A stretch of DNA of 64,000 nucleotides from Chrysophaeum taylorii (taxonomy: Eukaryota > Sar > Pelagophyceae > Pelagomonadales > Pelagomonadaceae), in NCBI GenBank assembly GCA_029834535.1, contig JAQMWT010000555.1:1-64000 (forward strand). Reading direction: 5' to 3'. The first letter of the stretch is position 1. Every line of letters starts with the position of its first letter. The notes beneath the pieces were generated by a model that saw nothing but the letters and a program-made list of their open reading frames with translations, was not told the origin of the DNA and made no database searches. The translations under genes were made by a program, and so were the position numbers. Positions 11,498-22,431 of this stretch are shown piece by piece.

Positions 11498-12683
11498 GTA
11501 GCGTTTGCGTTGTGCATTTACTCAAACGTTAGTAAAAAATATTACGAAATTCTTTTACTTTATCTATTTTACTTTACCATTACTTTACAGTCGTTTCAAA
11601 ATGATGGTAAAGTATTTTTTTTTACATTACTACATCCGTACGTCACCCATGTCGATGAATCGAGTTCGATGTCTGCGTTACGGACCCCGCATGCGACGGC
11701 CAGGCCGGCCGAAGCGGAGCAGTCGCCTCCCGTGGCGTGCCACAACGAGGTGGTACTGACGATGACGACGGTGAGGAAGGAGGAGGACGGCAACGCCTTC
11801 GTGCCGACGAACCAATTTCGGCGACAACACGCCAAGAATTTAAGGAGGGCAACGTCAATTCCTCAGCCCGAGGAGCAGCAGCAGCAGCAGGTGCAACCTG
11901 GGGAATCGGAGGCGGCGATGCCGGACTTCAATGTGGAGTTCGAACGCGTCTTCGTGAACTGGGTCCAGTACGCTCGTAGCATCGATTGGCCCAAGGAGTT
12001 TCCTGACGACCGACCGACCCTCTCCGAGAGAGAAATTTCTCCAAAACCGCCAGGATCCAAAAGGCTCTTGGACCTGATGATGTTGCTCAACGACAAGCTC
12101 TTCGCGCGAATGGAAGGCAAAAAACCAGGAGTACGGCTACCTTCCGGACATGGCACGAGGCTTGAAGGGCAATCACTATTGGCGCGCTTCCTGCTGAGAG
12201 GTGGTTCTGCGAGCGCATCATCTCAGCTGCGAACTTATCATCGTGACTGAGGGCAACACCCTCCCGAGCGACGAGGAGCTCGACATCTTCGTGACCCTGC
12301 GCACGAACAAGGACTTTATTATTAAGTGGTCTCGCGACAAGTACGGCCATATCCTCACGAAGTTCGAGTTCAAGTCCGAGATCATTCATTCATTCCCCTC
12401 GAAGAAAAAAACAATGGAGACGAGACGATTAACGACGACGACGACGATTGACCATTGTAAAACCAAGCGAGTCCGCTCCTCGCATCGTTGCGTTGTGCTC
12501 GAGGTTGGGGCTGGAATAGAAATACGGCGGCAAAATTAAATTAAAAATTTTCGTCCCGAGCACAACCTTTACTTTTACCTTACGCGTCACCCCAGGGCTG
12601 TAATGCTCGACTTTTACTTTACGAATTACTTTACTCAAAAGGTGTGGTAAGTAATGCTCGTTACACTACTAAACGCAACGCTG
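11498..12683 (+). mobile_element. hAT-related element, copy 3 (diverged, internally deleted)
   Basis: The right terminus AAACGCAACGCTG (12,671-12,683) reverse-complements to CAGCGTTGCGTTT, a hAT-style end. The left end around 11,499 (tagcgtttgcgtt) is a near match. AT-rich subterminal motifs (tttactttac / gtaaagta) occur just inside both ends (11,545-11,615 and 12,565-12,640). The interior encodes only the C-terminal part of a hAT transposase. I see no convincing 8-bp target duplication. Confidence 0.55.
11670..12420 (+). pseudogene. hAT transposase C-terminal fragment, copy 3
   Basis: The open frame 11,489-12,250 contains MPDFNVEFERVFVNWVQYAR then SIDWPKEFPDD, aligned with MPDFFNVEEFEQVFALWIIR in copies 1 and 2. 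A frame change near 12,110 is followed by QEYGYLPDMAR and, in another frame, VTEGNTLPSDEELDIFVTLR, the conserved end of the hAT dimerisation region. Catalytic-core and zinc-finger parts are absent. This copy is more diverged from copies 1 and 2 than they are from each other, so it represents an older or different subfamily. A Gln run (about 11,876-11,890) is present upstream. Confidence 0.7.
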
Positions 12684-13039
12684 TTTTTTTTTTTTTTGTG
12701 GTACGCAGAAATCCCAAATTATGGTACGTGCATTCAGAATGCGATTTATGAGTGGTTTGCTCGAGAGCTTGTCGAGAATGAAGTCTGAGGTACAAGAGAT
12801 TTAGAGGTGCCAAGTAGGTTCATTCATGCTTAGCCACCTGTGCGAGCGAGCGGATAATGAACAGGTTTAGGTACGTGATGGATCTAGGTACATTTTTGTA
12901 TCCAGTTTTTTGGCTATAGTTCTTTCGACAACCAGAGTGAGTGAGTGAGTGCTTTTGGAATAATGTTATCTGCAAGAAATAAATCGTTTTGGGTGTTGAT
13001 TGGGCCAAGAAAGCGTGTTGCCCCTACGGGCAATTCCAC
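12684..13039. other. No gene seen
   Basis: AT-rich sequence starting with a poly-T run. Only short open frames occur, and there is no recognisable motif. Confidence 0.5.
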
Positions 13040-13490
13040 CTCGAAGTTGTAAAGTGATCAACGACATCACCCGCGTAGTTTAGAGAGTGGGGAGTTGACT
13101 CACAACATGTACAACGTCCTGGAGCTCTTCGTCACGAGGGTTGGTTTTCTCTCCGAACCTAACACGGCTTTCCCACATCCTTCCGCAATTTAAGCTATTA
13201 TGAGGACTCATCTAGTGTTTTCTTGACAGGAGATATCCATCCACCCTTTGCGTGACGCCGCAGGGTCCAGAGTCTGTTGCTTAATTAGCAGTAGCTCTGT
13301 GCCTCGTTGTCTGCGTGCAAGCTTCTCCGGGACTTCTTAATGTCCCTGGGGAAGTGAGTGAGGAATAAAAAAATTCCTGCTTTGTGTAGTAATGGTCTAG
13401 TCACACACCGAAGACCGCCTCCTCTATACCATACACCCGGAAAGGGTCAAATAAATCTCTCCAGGTTATGTATGGGCCCAGACGCGTTGG
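13040..13490 (-). repeat. LTR-like repeat, copy in minus orientation
   Basis: The reverse complement of this stretch resembles 24,880-25,330 block by block: 'ggagagattt...gaccct.tccgggt', 'cagggacatta', 'gctaattaag', 'ggaaagccgtgtta', 'gagagaaaac' and 'gaagagctcca' occur in the same order. A partial plus-orientation copy is at about 22,200-22,330. The length and dispersed pattern suggest a solo LTR of a copia-like family; that assignment is inference. Confidence 0.5.
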
Positions 13491-14146
13491 TGTGTTAGTC
13501 CATTTGTTTTGTGCGTTTAATGAAGTGACCAGCTCACGCCGAGCACAAGACGAAAATGTGTTTGGCGTTGGTCTACATGTTTTTTTTCTTGTGACGGTAC
13601 GTGCCCATCCTGCTGCTATATGGTTCGTGACCGAGTTGGGTCGGCCGCTGGACACGCGTGCACTCGCACGATTCAATAAAACTAAACTTTTTGCAGCGCA
13701 TGCTGCGGTCACCCACCATGTTTAACTGGCATGTTGAACTGCTGTTAGGTCTTGTACGTAATTCCTTCCACGCTTTAACGATAGTGCACTTTACCACATT
13801 AGAACCCTTCTTTCACACGTGTCGCATCTGCTTCTCAATCCTCTAACCACCTATCTCCACAGATTAGATTACCCCTCGACACCATCCAAAGTCTATAACA
13901 AACATCAATTATTACGGCAAAGTCCAAGCCCGTCTCTACGACGATGGATATTACATTTTATTATCAAGCTCGAGCACAAGTTCGTCGATAAAATGCTTTC
14001 GCAGGCACCTGACGCCAAATTTTGGGTTTGATAGTGTTAAGAGGCATTCACGCTGAATGCCCGAGACTATAAAAACACACTACTTGATGAAGCTTATGAT
14101 GAGATATGAATGGCAGAGCCAATAATATATTCAGGCTCTTAATAAT

Positions 14147-14674
14147 TTGCCCGATGCTTCCGCTCTTCCTGAACATCTCCAAACGTGGCATGTCAACGAA
14201 CAGATAATGATGACCGCATCATCACCATTTTATTCTTTCGCGACACTCGTGGTCCGACCGGAAATTGAAGGAGTCAAACGCGTCATTAATCAATTGAACA
14301 ACTCCGAAGTCAGTTGTATACTACGACCAATCTCTAACATGACGTCGTTCACAACAGGTGCCGACTGGCTTAAATACGCCGAGACGTACGCAAGCTTTCC
14401 TCGTTCTTCAACGTCGAGTCCATCGACGAGCCAGCTCTTTGCCATTTGGGCAGATCTAAAGGTTTTGTATGCAAAGAGTGCCCATCCTAATAAGACGCGA
14501 GCTATTATGCTCCTACTTTTTACGAGACCATCACGTCAACAGATCTTTGTTTCCGAACTCAAAATGCAATTTAACAAAATGACGCTCGACGTCGATTGGT
14601 ACGTACGTACGTACGTACGCTCATTGTGTTTGTTGAACAACTGCTTGCTTTTCAGTCTGAGGCAAATCAATTAA
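14147..14674 (+). other. Open frame of 175 codons in AT-rich region, unknown
   Basis: The longest frame in 13,491-14,900. It contains no motif I recognise, ends in a TACG simple repeat (about 14,598-14,620), and has the composition of the neighbouring copia debris. It could be a retroelement Gag remnant. The rest of 13,491-14,900 holds only short frames. Confidence 0.25.
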
Positions 14675-14902
14675 ACAAAGAAGAAGATAAAATACAGGTC
14701 AGTAACTCATCATCATCGCGCTCAAAGCGCACGAGGAGATATATAATAAAAAGGTACGCTCGGTGGGTAATGGAGTGGTGCAAGTTTTGTATGAGACTCG
14801 CTCCACACGCGACAACACTACGCGGGATCATTCTGCTCTAAAATTGGTGGATCCGTACGTCCGTTGCTTGAGTTCCTTCAGCAGGTTTAAAAAATTTACC
14901 CT

Positions 14903-14958
14903 CATCCTTCATCACCAAGGTTCACCAAGTCATCCTTCATCACCAAGGTTCACCAAGT
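14903..14958. repeat. Tandem duplication, 2 x 28 bp
   Basis: Two adjacent identical units beginning catccttcatcaccaaggtt, just outside the Tudor-like element copy 2. Confidence 0.9.
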
Positions 14959-15102
14959 TCTTTGAGCTTCGAGAGCTTCATGAACCTCAGTCGTCGATGC
15001 GGCGGCGCTGCTGGCGAGGAGTCTCGTCGACGTCGGCACACCATCTATGATAAGCGGCCGGCCGGCGGGAAGAGCCAGCAGAGGCAGAGGGGAGTGTCTT
15101 CT

Positions 15103-15862
15103 TCAGATAGCACCAGCAACCTTAGCCTTACGGAGCTCGACTGTCGTCCACATAGTTTTTTTCTTCGAGTTTGAGCCCCTGCTGGCTGGCTGACTGACTG
15201 ACTGACTGACTGAAAAGGCGCGTTGTTGTTTGTCCCACTGAATGTCGTAGTTGTAGACCCGGGCGGCCCGCGGCTTGAACTTGACCACCCTCCCGAACCA
15301 CCACCAACCACCAAAGATGGCTCTCAAAGGTCGTCGTCGAGGTGTCCAACAAGCAGCAAAGTAGAAGGTAGAGCGGGATCTATATTCGTCCTCGCGGAGA
15401 GAGAAAAAAAGGAAGCCGGCTTGTCGACGACGAACGAGAGAAGCCTGTGGAGGAACTTCAAACTCATCGAAGTAGAGACCGTAATAGTGCCATCTTGCTC
15501 TTCGTCTCTCCCGTCATCGTCGTCTTCAAAATCAAAATCTTCGTCGTCCTTGCGGCCGCCATTTATGTCGGCATCGTGGCTCTCACCCGGCAGATTATTA
15601 TTAGTCCCTCCCCGATGTTCATGCGCATTGAAACTCTCGATGGGTCCTTCGGGGGTCTTGAGCGTCAGCTTTGTGTCGACGTTCGCCGCGACCGTCAAAT
15701 AACTTCGACGGGGTCGTCCGTCCGTCCATGTAAAGGTTCCATTGGCGTCCAGCACTGCCTCTTCTTCGCTAAAGAACGCCAGCACTTTCAACAACAACCC
15801 TTTGTCACTACTGAAAGGTTGACCCCTGTAATCTTCACTCAGCGCCTTGTGAACGAACGACA

Positions 15863-15863
<1 letters not shown>
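15103..15863 (-). pseudogene. Tudor-like domain protein, copy 2 (one main frame break)
   Basis: The better preserved copy. Frame 15,863-15,324 reads FSSDKGLLLKVLAFFSEEEA, then TFTWTDGRPRRSYLTVAANV, then DTKLTLKTPEGPI, followed by an acidic linker (DEDFDFEDDDDGRDEEQDG). After a frame change near 15,400, a second frame (15,327-15,103) carries FGGWWWFGRVVKFKP, YNYDIQWDKQQRAFS and, after a Ser/Val/Gln run encoded by a (GACT)n microsatellite, KKKTMWTTVELRK; the neighbouring frame reads LKLEEKNYVDD. The GWW-GRVV...YD-QW pattern suggests a Tudor-type reader domain; I cannot name the family. Possible roles are a transposon accessory or chromatin-targeting protein. Confidence 0.45.
15190..15213. repeat. 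(GACT)n microsatellite
   Basis: Perfect 4-bp repeat inserted in the coding part of the Tudor-like protein; absent from copy 1. Confidence 0.9.
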
Positions 15864-15900
<37 letters not shown>

Positions 15901-15966
15901 CGGGGGGGACCTCCCCTCCCCTCCCCTCCCGCCCAGGGGGGACCTCCCCTCCCCTCCCCTCCCGCC
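15861..15966. repeat. (GACACC)n microsatellite and 2 x ~33-bp C-rich tandem
   Basis: About six units of gacacc (15,861-15,900) followed by two copies of a ggggggacctcccctcccct-type unit ending in cgccca. In copy 1 the same place holds a 5-bp microsatellite and a single C-rich unit. Confidence 0.9.
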
Positions 15967-16099
15967 CATCCCGCTCGAGCGCGTGGCCCATGGCACCAAC
16001 ACGGACGTGCACGCCGGCGCTCTCACTACGCAGTGGGCGAACGTGGAGGCCTTGCGCGCGCACTACATACTGAATATTCGTGATTTGACGCACGCACTT

Positions 16100-17290
16100 T
16101 TTTTTCCAGCCTCTGATGAGAGGCAATCGGAAACTTCTGGAATTGTCTGGAAATATCCGTTTCCAGAAGATTCCATTTTCTTTTCCGCGCGAGTCATACA
16201 GAGTCCGGCATTCTGGAACCAAACGATTAATGGGTTCTTTGGATATTATCGTTTTCGCACAGATACGTGTATCTCCTACGCCAAGGTGATGCCGCCTTTC
16301 TGTTGTGCACTTTACTGTGGACGACGTTGTTGTCATTTATACCTCAGAGATACTTCGTCTTGAATTTCAACAAGCCGTGAAGAAACAGTATCCGAGGAAG
16401 TACACGTATGCGTATTACGAGAACTTCTGATGGCTCGACGCTATCTTCGAGGAGCATTCTATGTTAATGAACCTAAAGCTCTCTCTGACTCCGATGTCGC
16501 CAACAGGCACATATAAAACTGGAGAGCCGTCATTTAAGACGGACAATACGTCAATGATACGTTTTTTTTTCGACCCTCCTTTGTAAATTGACATTTGTTC
16601 AGTTATCCTGCCGGCCAGATCTCTCTCAAAGCCTGAGCCGATGGAAAGGATGCATACTTCTTGCACGTCCAGCTATTGGCAGGTACCTTTCGCTATATTC
16701 GCAAACCTCAGAATCGCAACCTATTATTGGTATTATCCGAATTGATCACTTGCGCTCTACTCTTTTCGTTCAGACATGGCAACCATGTTAGAATACACCG
16801 CAGTGCAGGAGTATTCTGGTAACTTAGATCCGCTTGTTTCGTGTGTAGATGCTGACAACGCGCCATCATATGAGGTTGCGCAAATTGCTGACTGAAATGG
16901 CTTTCGGGATAAATAAATCCTCGATACTATCTCCGCCAGCCTTCAGGAAAGAGGATTTGCTGCTGGATTATGATGCAACACGACAATCCACTACCGTCGG
17001 ATATGTCATTCATCCGCAACAGCCCCGTCCTTGGAGATTCTGCTTCTGCTATTCATTTGTCAAATAACCCTAATTACAGTGCTACTAAAGCTAAAGCCAT
17101 CAGCGCGCGCTGGTTCCGCGAATTTTGTGTTCAGCTTATACGTATCCGGTTGCACCATTTTTCTGGCACACATGATGTTGCCGACGGTTTTAAAAAATGT
17201 GCCCCCCTCCTTTTTCAACATTTCGCACTCTGCGCTCGGTTTACAACAACAACAACAACCCATCGTCCAGCAAGACGATTAAACCTTACC
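16100..17290 (+). pseudogene. Ty1/copia reverse transcriptase-RNase H (degenerate)
   Basis: At about 16,205-16,260 the frame reads SPAFWNQTINGFFGYYRFRT, matching the copia block after 'LYGLKQ'. At 16,318-16,362 another frame gives VDDVVVIYTSEILRL, the catalytic DD box, continuing as EFQQAVKKQYP. At about 16,970-17,110 VLGDSASAIHLSNNP is the RNase H Asp block, and 17,090-17,200 reads ISARWFREFCVQLIRIRLHH then FSGTHDVADGFKK, the end of a copia RNase H. The blocks are in the correct order but in different frames with stops. This is a dead copy of the same superfamily as the minus-strand element at 6,070-7,215. Confidence 0.75.
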
Positions 17291-18311
17291 CTCATCTTTG
17301 TGTCCGCAACGACATTAAACTACCGCAACGACAAGATTTCATTCTTGTGATCGCTCGCCGAACCTGATAGTTTTTCTTCATTGCTAATTTTTCATGTACT
17401 GGGAATGAACTCTTCACTGTGACAATGCGCGGCGACCGTGCACATCCTGCGGTCACCACTCTAAGAAATGACGTCACCACAGGTCCTAAAGTTACCGGTG
17501 CGTATATTTTACAAGAGCACACGAATTTCGACTTGGTTGCTTGATGGAAAGAACCCTAACCTTTCCTTCTTCGATGGTCTGTCTAATCTCAACCACCACT
17601 CTGCCGGCTTCAAAAAGGATTGGACCTCTAAACCCAGTCCAGAACACGTCATGCTAGCTGCGTACGAAACGAACGATGCGCCCAATATCCATCGCTTCAC
17701 TCCTCTGTCTTGGCTTGAAACGAAATCCCCGAATGGAAGGATTCGCGTCTGCCACGAGCTCTAATTTCTACCTCGTTCAAAAAATGTGTCATGAAGACAT
17801 CCGGTAGGTAAGCCACTTGTTTGGTACCGAAGATGAGTCAAAGCGTGATGAAGCACGTAAGCTGGTCTCGCTTGGAATCCGATGAACCATAAATGTGATC
17901 GTTATGACACTCATTCCCCGCCAAGTTTGCTCGTCTATCTGTGCTATGTTGTCAGCACATGGGGCACCAAGACTCCTGTCTAGTCTCAATAATTACAAGT
18001 TGCAGGGGATAAAGCCGGTTCGTGCACCTATCCTGCGATTGAGCAAAGATATCCATATCAACTCCCCACCGACTCTCCTAAAGGAAAGAAACATAAACAA
18101 TACTGATTTCCTCCAAACCGGGTCCATCTTTCTACAACTCGCACCAGTGATGAGCCTTGTGAACATCTAATTGCATCTTCAGCTCCCCTGCACCCCGTAG
18201 AATCCAAGTGTGCGATCATCAATAATCCTAACGAGTCATTTGATCTCCTGCTCGAACCGTTAGTATCCCTGTACTTCATCTGATTCTTCCGCCGCCTTAT
18301 CCACCATCACT

Positions 18312-18319
18312 AAAACATT
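18312..18319. repeat. Target-site duplication of hAT copy 2, left
   Basis: aaaacatt directly before the left terminus. The sequence directly after the right terminus (21,411-21,418) is aaaatatt, matching at 7 of 8 positions. Eight base pairs is the hAT standard. Confidence 0.85.
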
Positions 18320-21300
18320 CAGCGTTGGGGATTCATTGGGCTCACTTCACTAGGTTCACCGAATTGGTTCACTTCACTTCACTTCACTTCACTTCACTTC
18401 ACCGAAAATTTTCGTCTGAAGTCCAATGTTCACTTCACGTTCATTCACTTCGGCTGACGGCCTGACCCTGACTCCGTGTGCTGATGAGCCAAGTCGAGCC
18501 GCGCTACCTCGAGGTGGAGGATAATGTTGATGATGAGGAGGAATTTAAACGCGGTGTTAACAGAAGGAGGAAGTTCACAAGAACGAGCCGATGTCGATGT
18601 TGTGACGTGGAACACACTCGGCAACAAAAGTGGACGATCAACCAGGTTTTTCCAAGGTGTGGTGGGGCTGCGTGCGTCGACCGAAGGAAAATCATCCTGA
18701 CCACCGCGTTGACCAGTGGGAAGGCGACGACGCATGTGTGTATCCGGAAGTGCTGGGAGCGCCTGAAGGTGGTGACGAGAGACTTCAACAAAGGCACATG
18801 GCAGACGACCAAGCCCTCTTGGGGCCGGCCCACTTCAAGGCTGCGCATCCGGAGGAGGATTCAACGAGCTGGGACGTCGACAGCTCACCAAGAAACAGAA
18901 GACAGACCAAGAAAAAGAGGGCGTTTTTTATGACGGCCGTGGGCGTTGTGGCAGCAGCCTCGAAGGGTAAGTCGGACGATATTACGAGTTACTTCATGGC
19001 CATGCCCAGCCAGGCAAAGCACTCTTCCCTGATGATGGTGTTCTCGGCTCGGCACTTCGTGTACACGTCGCAGCGGATTTTTTCCAAGCGCACCTTTGAC
19101 TGACGACGAAGATCATCGCATCCTAATTGAGGCGGCGTATTATTACCGCGGCGGTGGCAAAGGGAAAGGCAAGTGCCCTCGTTCATGACTCGAAAGGCGC
19201 TCTTTGAATGGGTGGACGCTGAATATCGTTGTTTTGTTGTTCGAATCTTGAAGCACGTCGTTACGGAGTGTTATGAAGCGGCTTCCGGCAATCCATTCGC
19301 CCAGGTGCTGCATGACGGCGGCGGGACACTCAAGGATAAGAAGTTCAAGCGACAGGCCATTGGCCTATCCTTCATCTGGCCCGATTGGAGTGGCGTTGAG
19401 ACGGTGTGCGTGGGCCTCGTTCCAGCTGACGACGGAACCGATTCCGGCACGGCTTTTCTGCTCCGTTCTGTGGTCGCGGAGCGTGCGGAAATCGATATCG
19501 ATTTGGCGGCCGCAACCATTGTTCAAGAGACCGGGCTGCAATTGGCGTCGCCGAAGAATTTTTTTTTTTTGAGGTCGAAGCGTGTGTGACATGCATGATA
19601 TCTCAAAAATCTCGGCAGCGGCATGTGGCGACTTGACACGATCCAGAGGCAAGCAGGTGATCAATCCATTCCCAGCTGGCCAGGAGCTGCTGAACAGTGC
19701 CCACGATGGAGCCAAGTTCTTTTCATACGGCACACGTTTGAAGGATCTGCATGCGCTTTTGCCATCATTACAGCCGGGGAAATAAATCGCCGAAGCTCAA
19801 GCTCGACCTCAATAAGACGAGGTTCCGGGCGCGATGCCAACTTATTCGTTCCTTGCTACGTATGCACCACGTCGTGCTCAAACTGTACGCGGCTACCAAC
19901 ATTGGACTCCCCTGGACAATCAATCAGTGATGAGCCACGGGTGGCGTTGGCTGAATTCGAGGCGATTTTTGCTATAACGGATGCGGCCGTTGTTTTCGTG
20001 CAACATGAACACTTATACCATAAGGGGGCGTGCGCCGCATTGATCAAGCACAACATGATCGAGTCTCTGCGAGCTGGGACGCTAGAAGAGTCATTGATCT
20101 CCCGAACATAAATAACTGCGAAATCCATGCCACGTAAGACTGTCGATGTTGACGACGTTCAGCGAGACCGGCAAAATCTATCTTGAGGGGGCTATTATTC
20201 TCGAATGTGAGCGTCGTTTTTTTTGCGGGAATAATAAAAACAACTACGTGCGTCACTTCGACTACGAATTCAACGATCGTGAGCTGATTGCCTTCCTTCT
20301 TGACTTTCGGACTATTAACTGCCTGTCGTCCAATCATAGAGCTCAGGCCAGGAAGTTGCTTGCTCAAGCAAGAATATGTGATTTACGCACGGAGTGCATT
20401 CCACCGCAAAAAAGGCAAATACTTCCTCCGAGCCTGCGCCTGCCCGCAGTCTCTTGGCGGCACTCGACGCACCAGACGACGCTTGGGACGACGACATTAG
20501 TGGCGACGTGCCTTCTTTTGCTCTGCCCGAGAACCAGATGCCCGATTTTTTCAATGTGGAGGAGTTTGAACAGGTCTTCGCTCTATGGATCATCAGGCTG
20601 TCGAGATCGCTCAACTGGAAAGAGCATTATCCTGAACTTGAGAAGAAGGATGAAGTCTCAGCTTCACAGATCTGGCTGCTGTGCTCGACGTTGGAAAGCT
20701 GTATCGAGCGCTCACCAAGGAGCAGTATGGGTTCCTTCCTTCCGGACGTGGCGAGAGCCTCCTCTAAGGTATTTTTCAATTGGTACTCATGGCGCTACTG
20801 TGAGCGCTGCCTGGGCATTGGAAATCTTGTCTCCTGACCGAGGGAAACACGTTTCTCGGCGCGGACAAGACGGGCAAAGTTGTTGCCCTACTGCGCACGA
20901 ACAACAAGAATTTCTTCATTGCGGTGGCGGCGGCCCGGATTAAGTACAGGGATCTCGGACATGAGACCGAGTTTTTCAAAAACGGCGAGAGCACCATGAT
21001 TCCTTCCCCGAAGACTTTTCGGAGATGGAGGTTGATGAGGAAGAACCAGACGAAGATACCGAGGTTGTTCGTTCGTTCGTTCGTTCGTTCACATCGCCTA
21101 AAGTAAGTAAGAAACGCTGAACCCCATCCACGGTAACTAACTCCTCCTTCGCCCCGAAATTTAACGCGAATGAATCTAAGAGCACCAGACCTAGGAGGCA
21201 AAAATAGCGCGCGGGGGGCACGGAAAAAACTGACGGGGCGCGGCAGGGACCGTCGGCGCTGGCGTTAAAAGAAAAAAAGTGGCGTTCACTTCACAAAGGT

Positions 21301-21410
21301 TCACTTTAACCACGTAGGGTGACGTGTTCACTTCAAATCACTTCAACAAAAATATTGCGTGGCTGGTGACGTGGTTTACGTTCGCTTGCTGAAGGGAATT
21401 CCCAACGCTG
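18320..21410 (+). mobile_element. hAT DNA transposon, copy 2, with both ends
   Basis: A 3,091-bp element bounded by CAGCGTTGGGGATTC on the left and GAATTCCCAACGCTG on the right, an inverted pair with one mismatch in 15 and the hAT-type 'CAGNG' start. An 8-bp near-identical duplication flanks it. Subterminal 'ttcactt' repeats occur near both ends (18,345-18,440 and 21,285-21,345). It carries one transposase gene on the plus strand, broken by frame changes. It sits inside copia debris, so it inserted after that element. A (GTTC)n run lies at about 21,068-21,092, in the C-terminal part. Confidence 0.9.
18630..20975 (+). pseudogene. hAT transposase, copy 2 (broken)
   Basis: Frame-broken hAT transposase. 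The BED finger region is at 18,630-18,850 but its first Cys pair is now in another frame (HVCIRKCWERL), with HFKAAHPEE in a second frame. The catalytic-core region at 19,173-19,790 is the best preserved part: LHDGGGTLKDKKFK, GLSFIWPDWSGVETV, SFKH-like blocks, then CDMHDISKI and VINPFPAGQELL after a poly-T frame break near 19,560. The middle region (20,200-20,390) includes ECERRFF and FLLDFRTINC. The C-terminal dimerisation block is at 20,520-20,700 (LSRSLNWKEHYPELEKK), and the final block TEGNTFLGADKTGKVVALLR lies at about 20,836-20,900. At least four frame changes separate the blocks, so this copy could only move with a transposase supplied from elsewhere. Confidence 0.85.
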
Positions 21411-22199
21411 AAAATATTCTCAAATTTCTAAAGCAAGACACACGGGTGTTGTTGACAACGCCTGCAAAAACGCTTTCTTTTGCTTACGAAGCTTCTGACA
21501 ATTCGCTTAAGTTACAAACTCTTCGAGCAAAGGGTGCTCAACTTTCTAATCAAATTTGGTATCCTCCAAGATCCTTTAAATAATGCACGCGAGTCAATTG
21601 CCCAGCTCACCTCTAGTAATTGCGAACAACAGGATATGCAACTTGTGCAGAACACAAAGAAAATAATTGCTCTTTTAGACGATCGAGCGAGCGCCTTAAG
21701 ATGATAGATAATACCTTTTTGCCTGCGTTCTGCGAACTTACCCAGCTAACATTCCGACTGGGAGGAGTTTGCAGAAGATGATCCGGACCAGCGAACTAAA
21801 CTCGAAGACGCCACTCGAAGTCTCCAAGATGCGCTGTCTAATGGTGTCATCACTCCTGTCTTCGGCAACTATCATCAGCATCTGCTCTCTCGTCTATGAC
21901 TTCTGTAGTTCCCCCGCTCAGCACCCTTTTTTGCCTTTCATAATGGCACTGTTGTGCACAGCTAATGATGACTCTTCTCAAGCTGTCACAGCCAGACGAA
22001 ACTGATGATGTGGTAGACGACGAAGATGAATTGGACTAGAATTATTCATCTTCAAAAAAATGGATCAAAAACTCGCTTTGCGCAACATCTTGACGCGCGC
22101 GCCTTCTACTTCACCACAAACGCTAATACCGGTCTCTCTTCTTGTTTAAACTGTTCGACGTTTCACGTCTGGTGTACCTACAATTTGTGCACTCTCGTA

Positions 22200-22330
22200 G
22201 AACGTCTGGGATGTTCAAATATTTCCCACACGTTGAGGAAGTCCAGAGAGTTGACTCCCAACATGTACATCGCTCTTCGTCGCGAGGCTTTCTTTTCTCT
22301 CCGAACTATAATATACATATCTTTAAGAGG
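22200..22330 (+). repeat. Partial LTR-like repeat
   Basis: Shares gttgactc.caacatgtac, 'gagctcttcgtc.cga' and ttttctctccgaac with 13,085-13,165, in the same orientation. Confidence 0.45.
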
Positions 22331-22431
22331 TTCTCTAGGCCTAATAATGTTAGGCAGGGTCCTTAAAAACCCTTACTAACAACCCTGACGTCGTCAGTCT
22401 GTCTGCTGGTGGTGCTGGCACTCATTCATTC

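Larger units (their letters stand above)
14959..16072 (-). mobile_element. Tudor-like element, copy 2
   Basis: Inverted copy of 4,486-5,545. The upstream end is the reverse complement of CAGTATGTAGTGCGC at 16,058-16,072, matching the terminus of copy 1. It abuts the plus-strand copia fragment here, whereas copy 1 abuts a hAT element. Confidence 0.55.
16073..22380 (+). mobile_element. Ty1/copia fragment interrupted by a hAT insertion
   Basis: Plus-strand copia remains lie in two parts, 16,073-18,319 and 21,411-22,380, separated by the hAT element at 18,320-21,410. The first part has reverse transcriptase and RNase H motifs. The 17,291-18,311 and 21,419-22,200 parts have only short frames, some with coiled-coil-like Gln/Glu/Lys content (for example around 21,560-21,700), that I cannot name. 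The segment at about 22,200-22,330 resembles the LTR-like repeat. The 5' half of Pol is missing, cut off at the border with the Tudor-like element. Confidence 0.65.
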
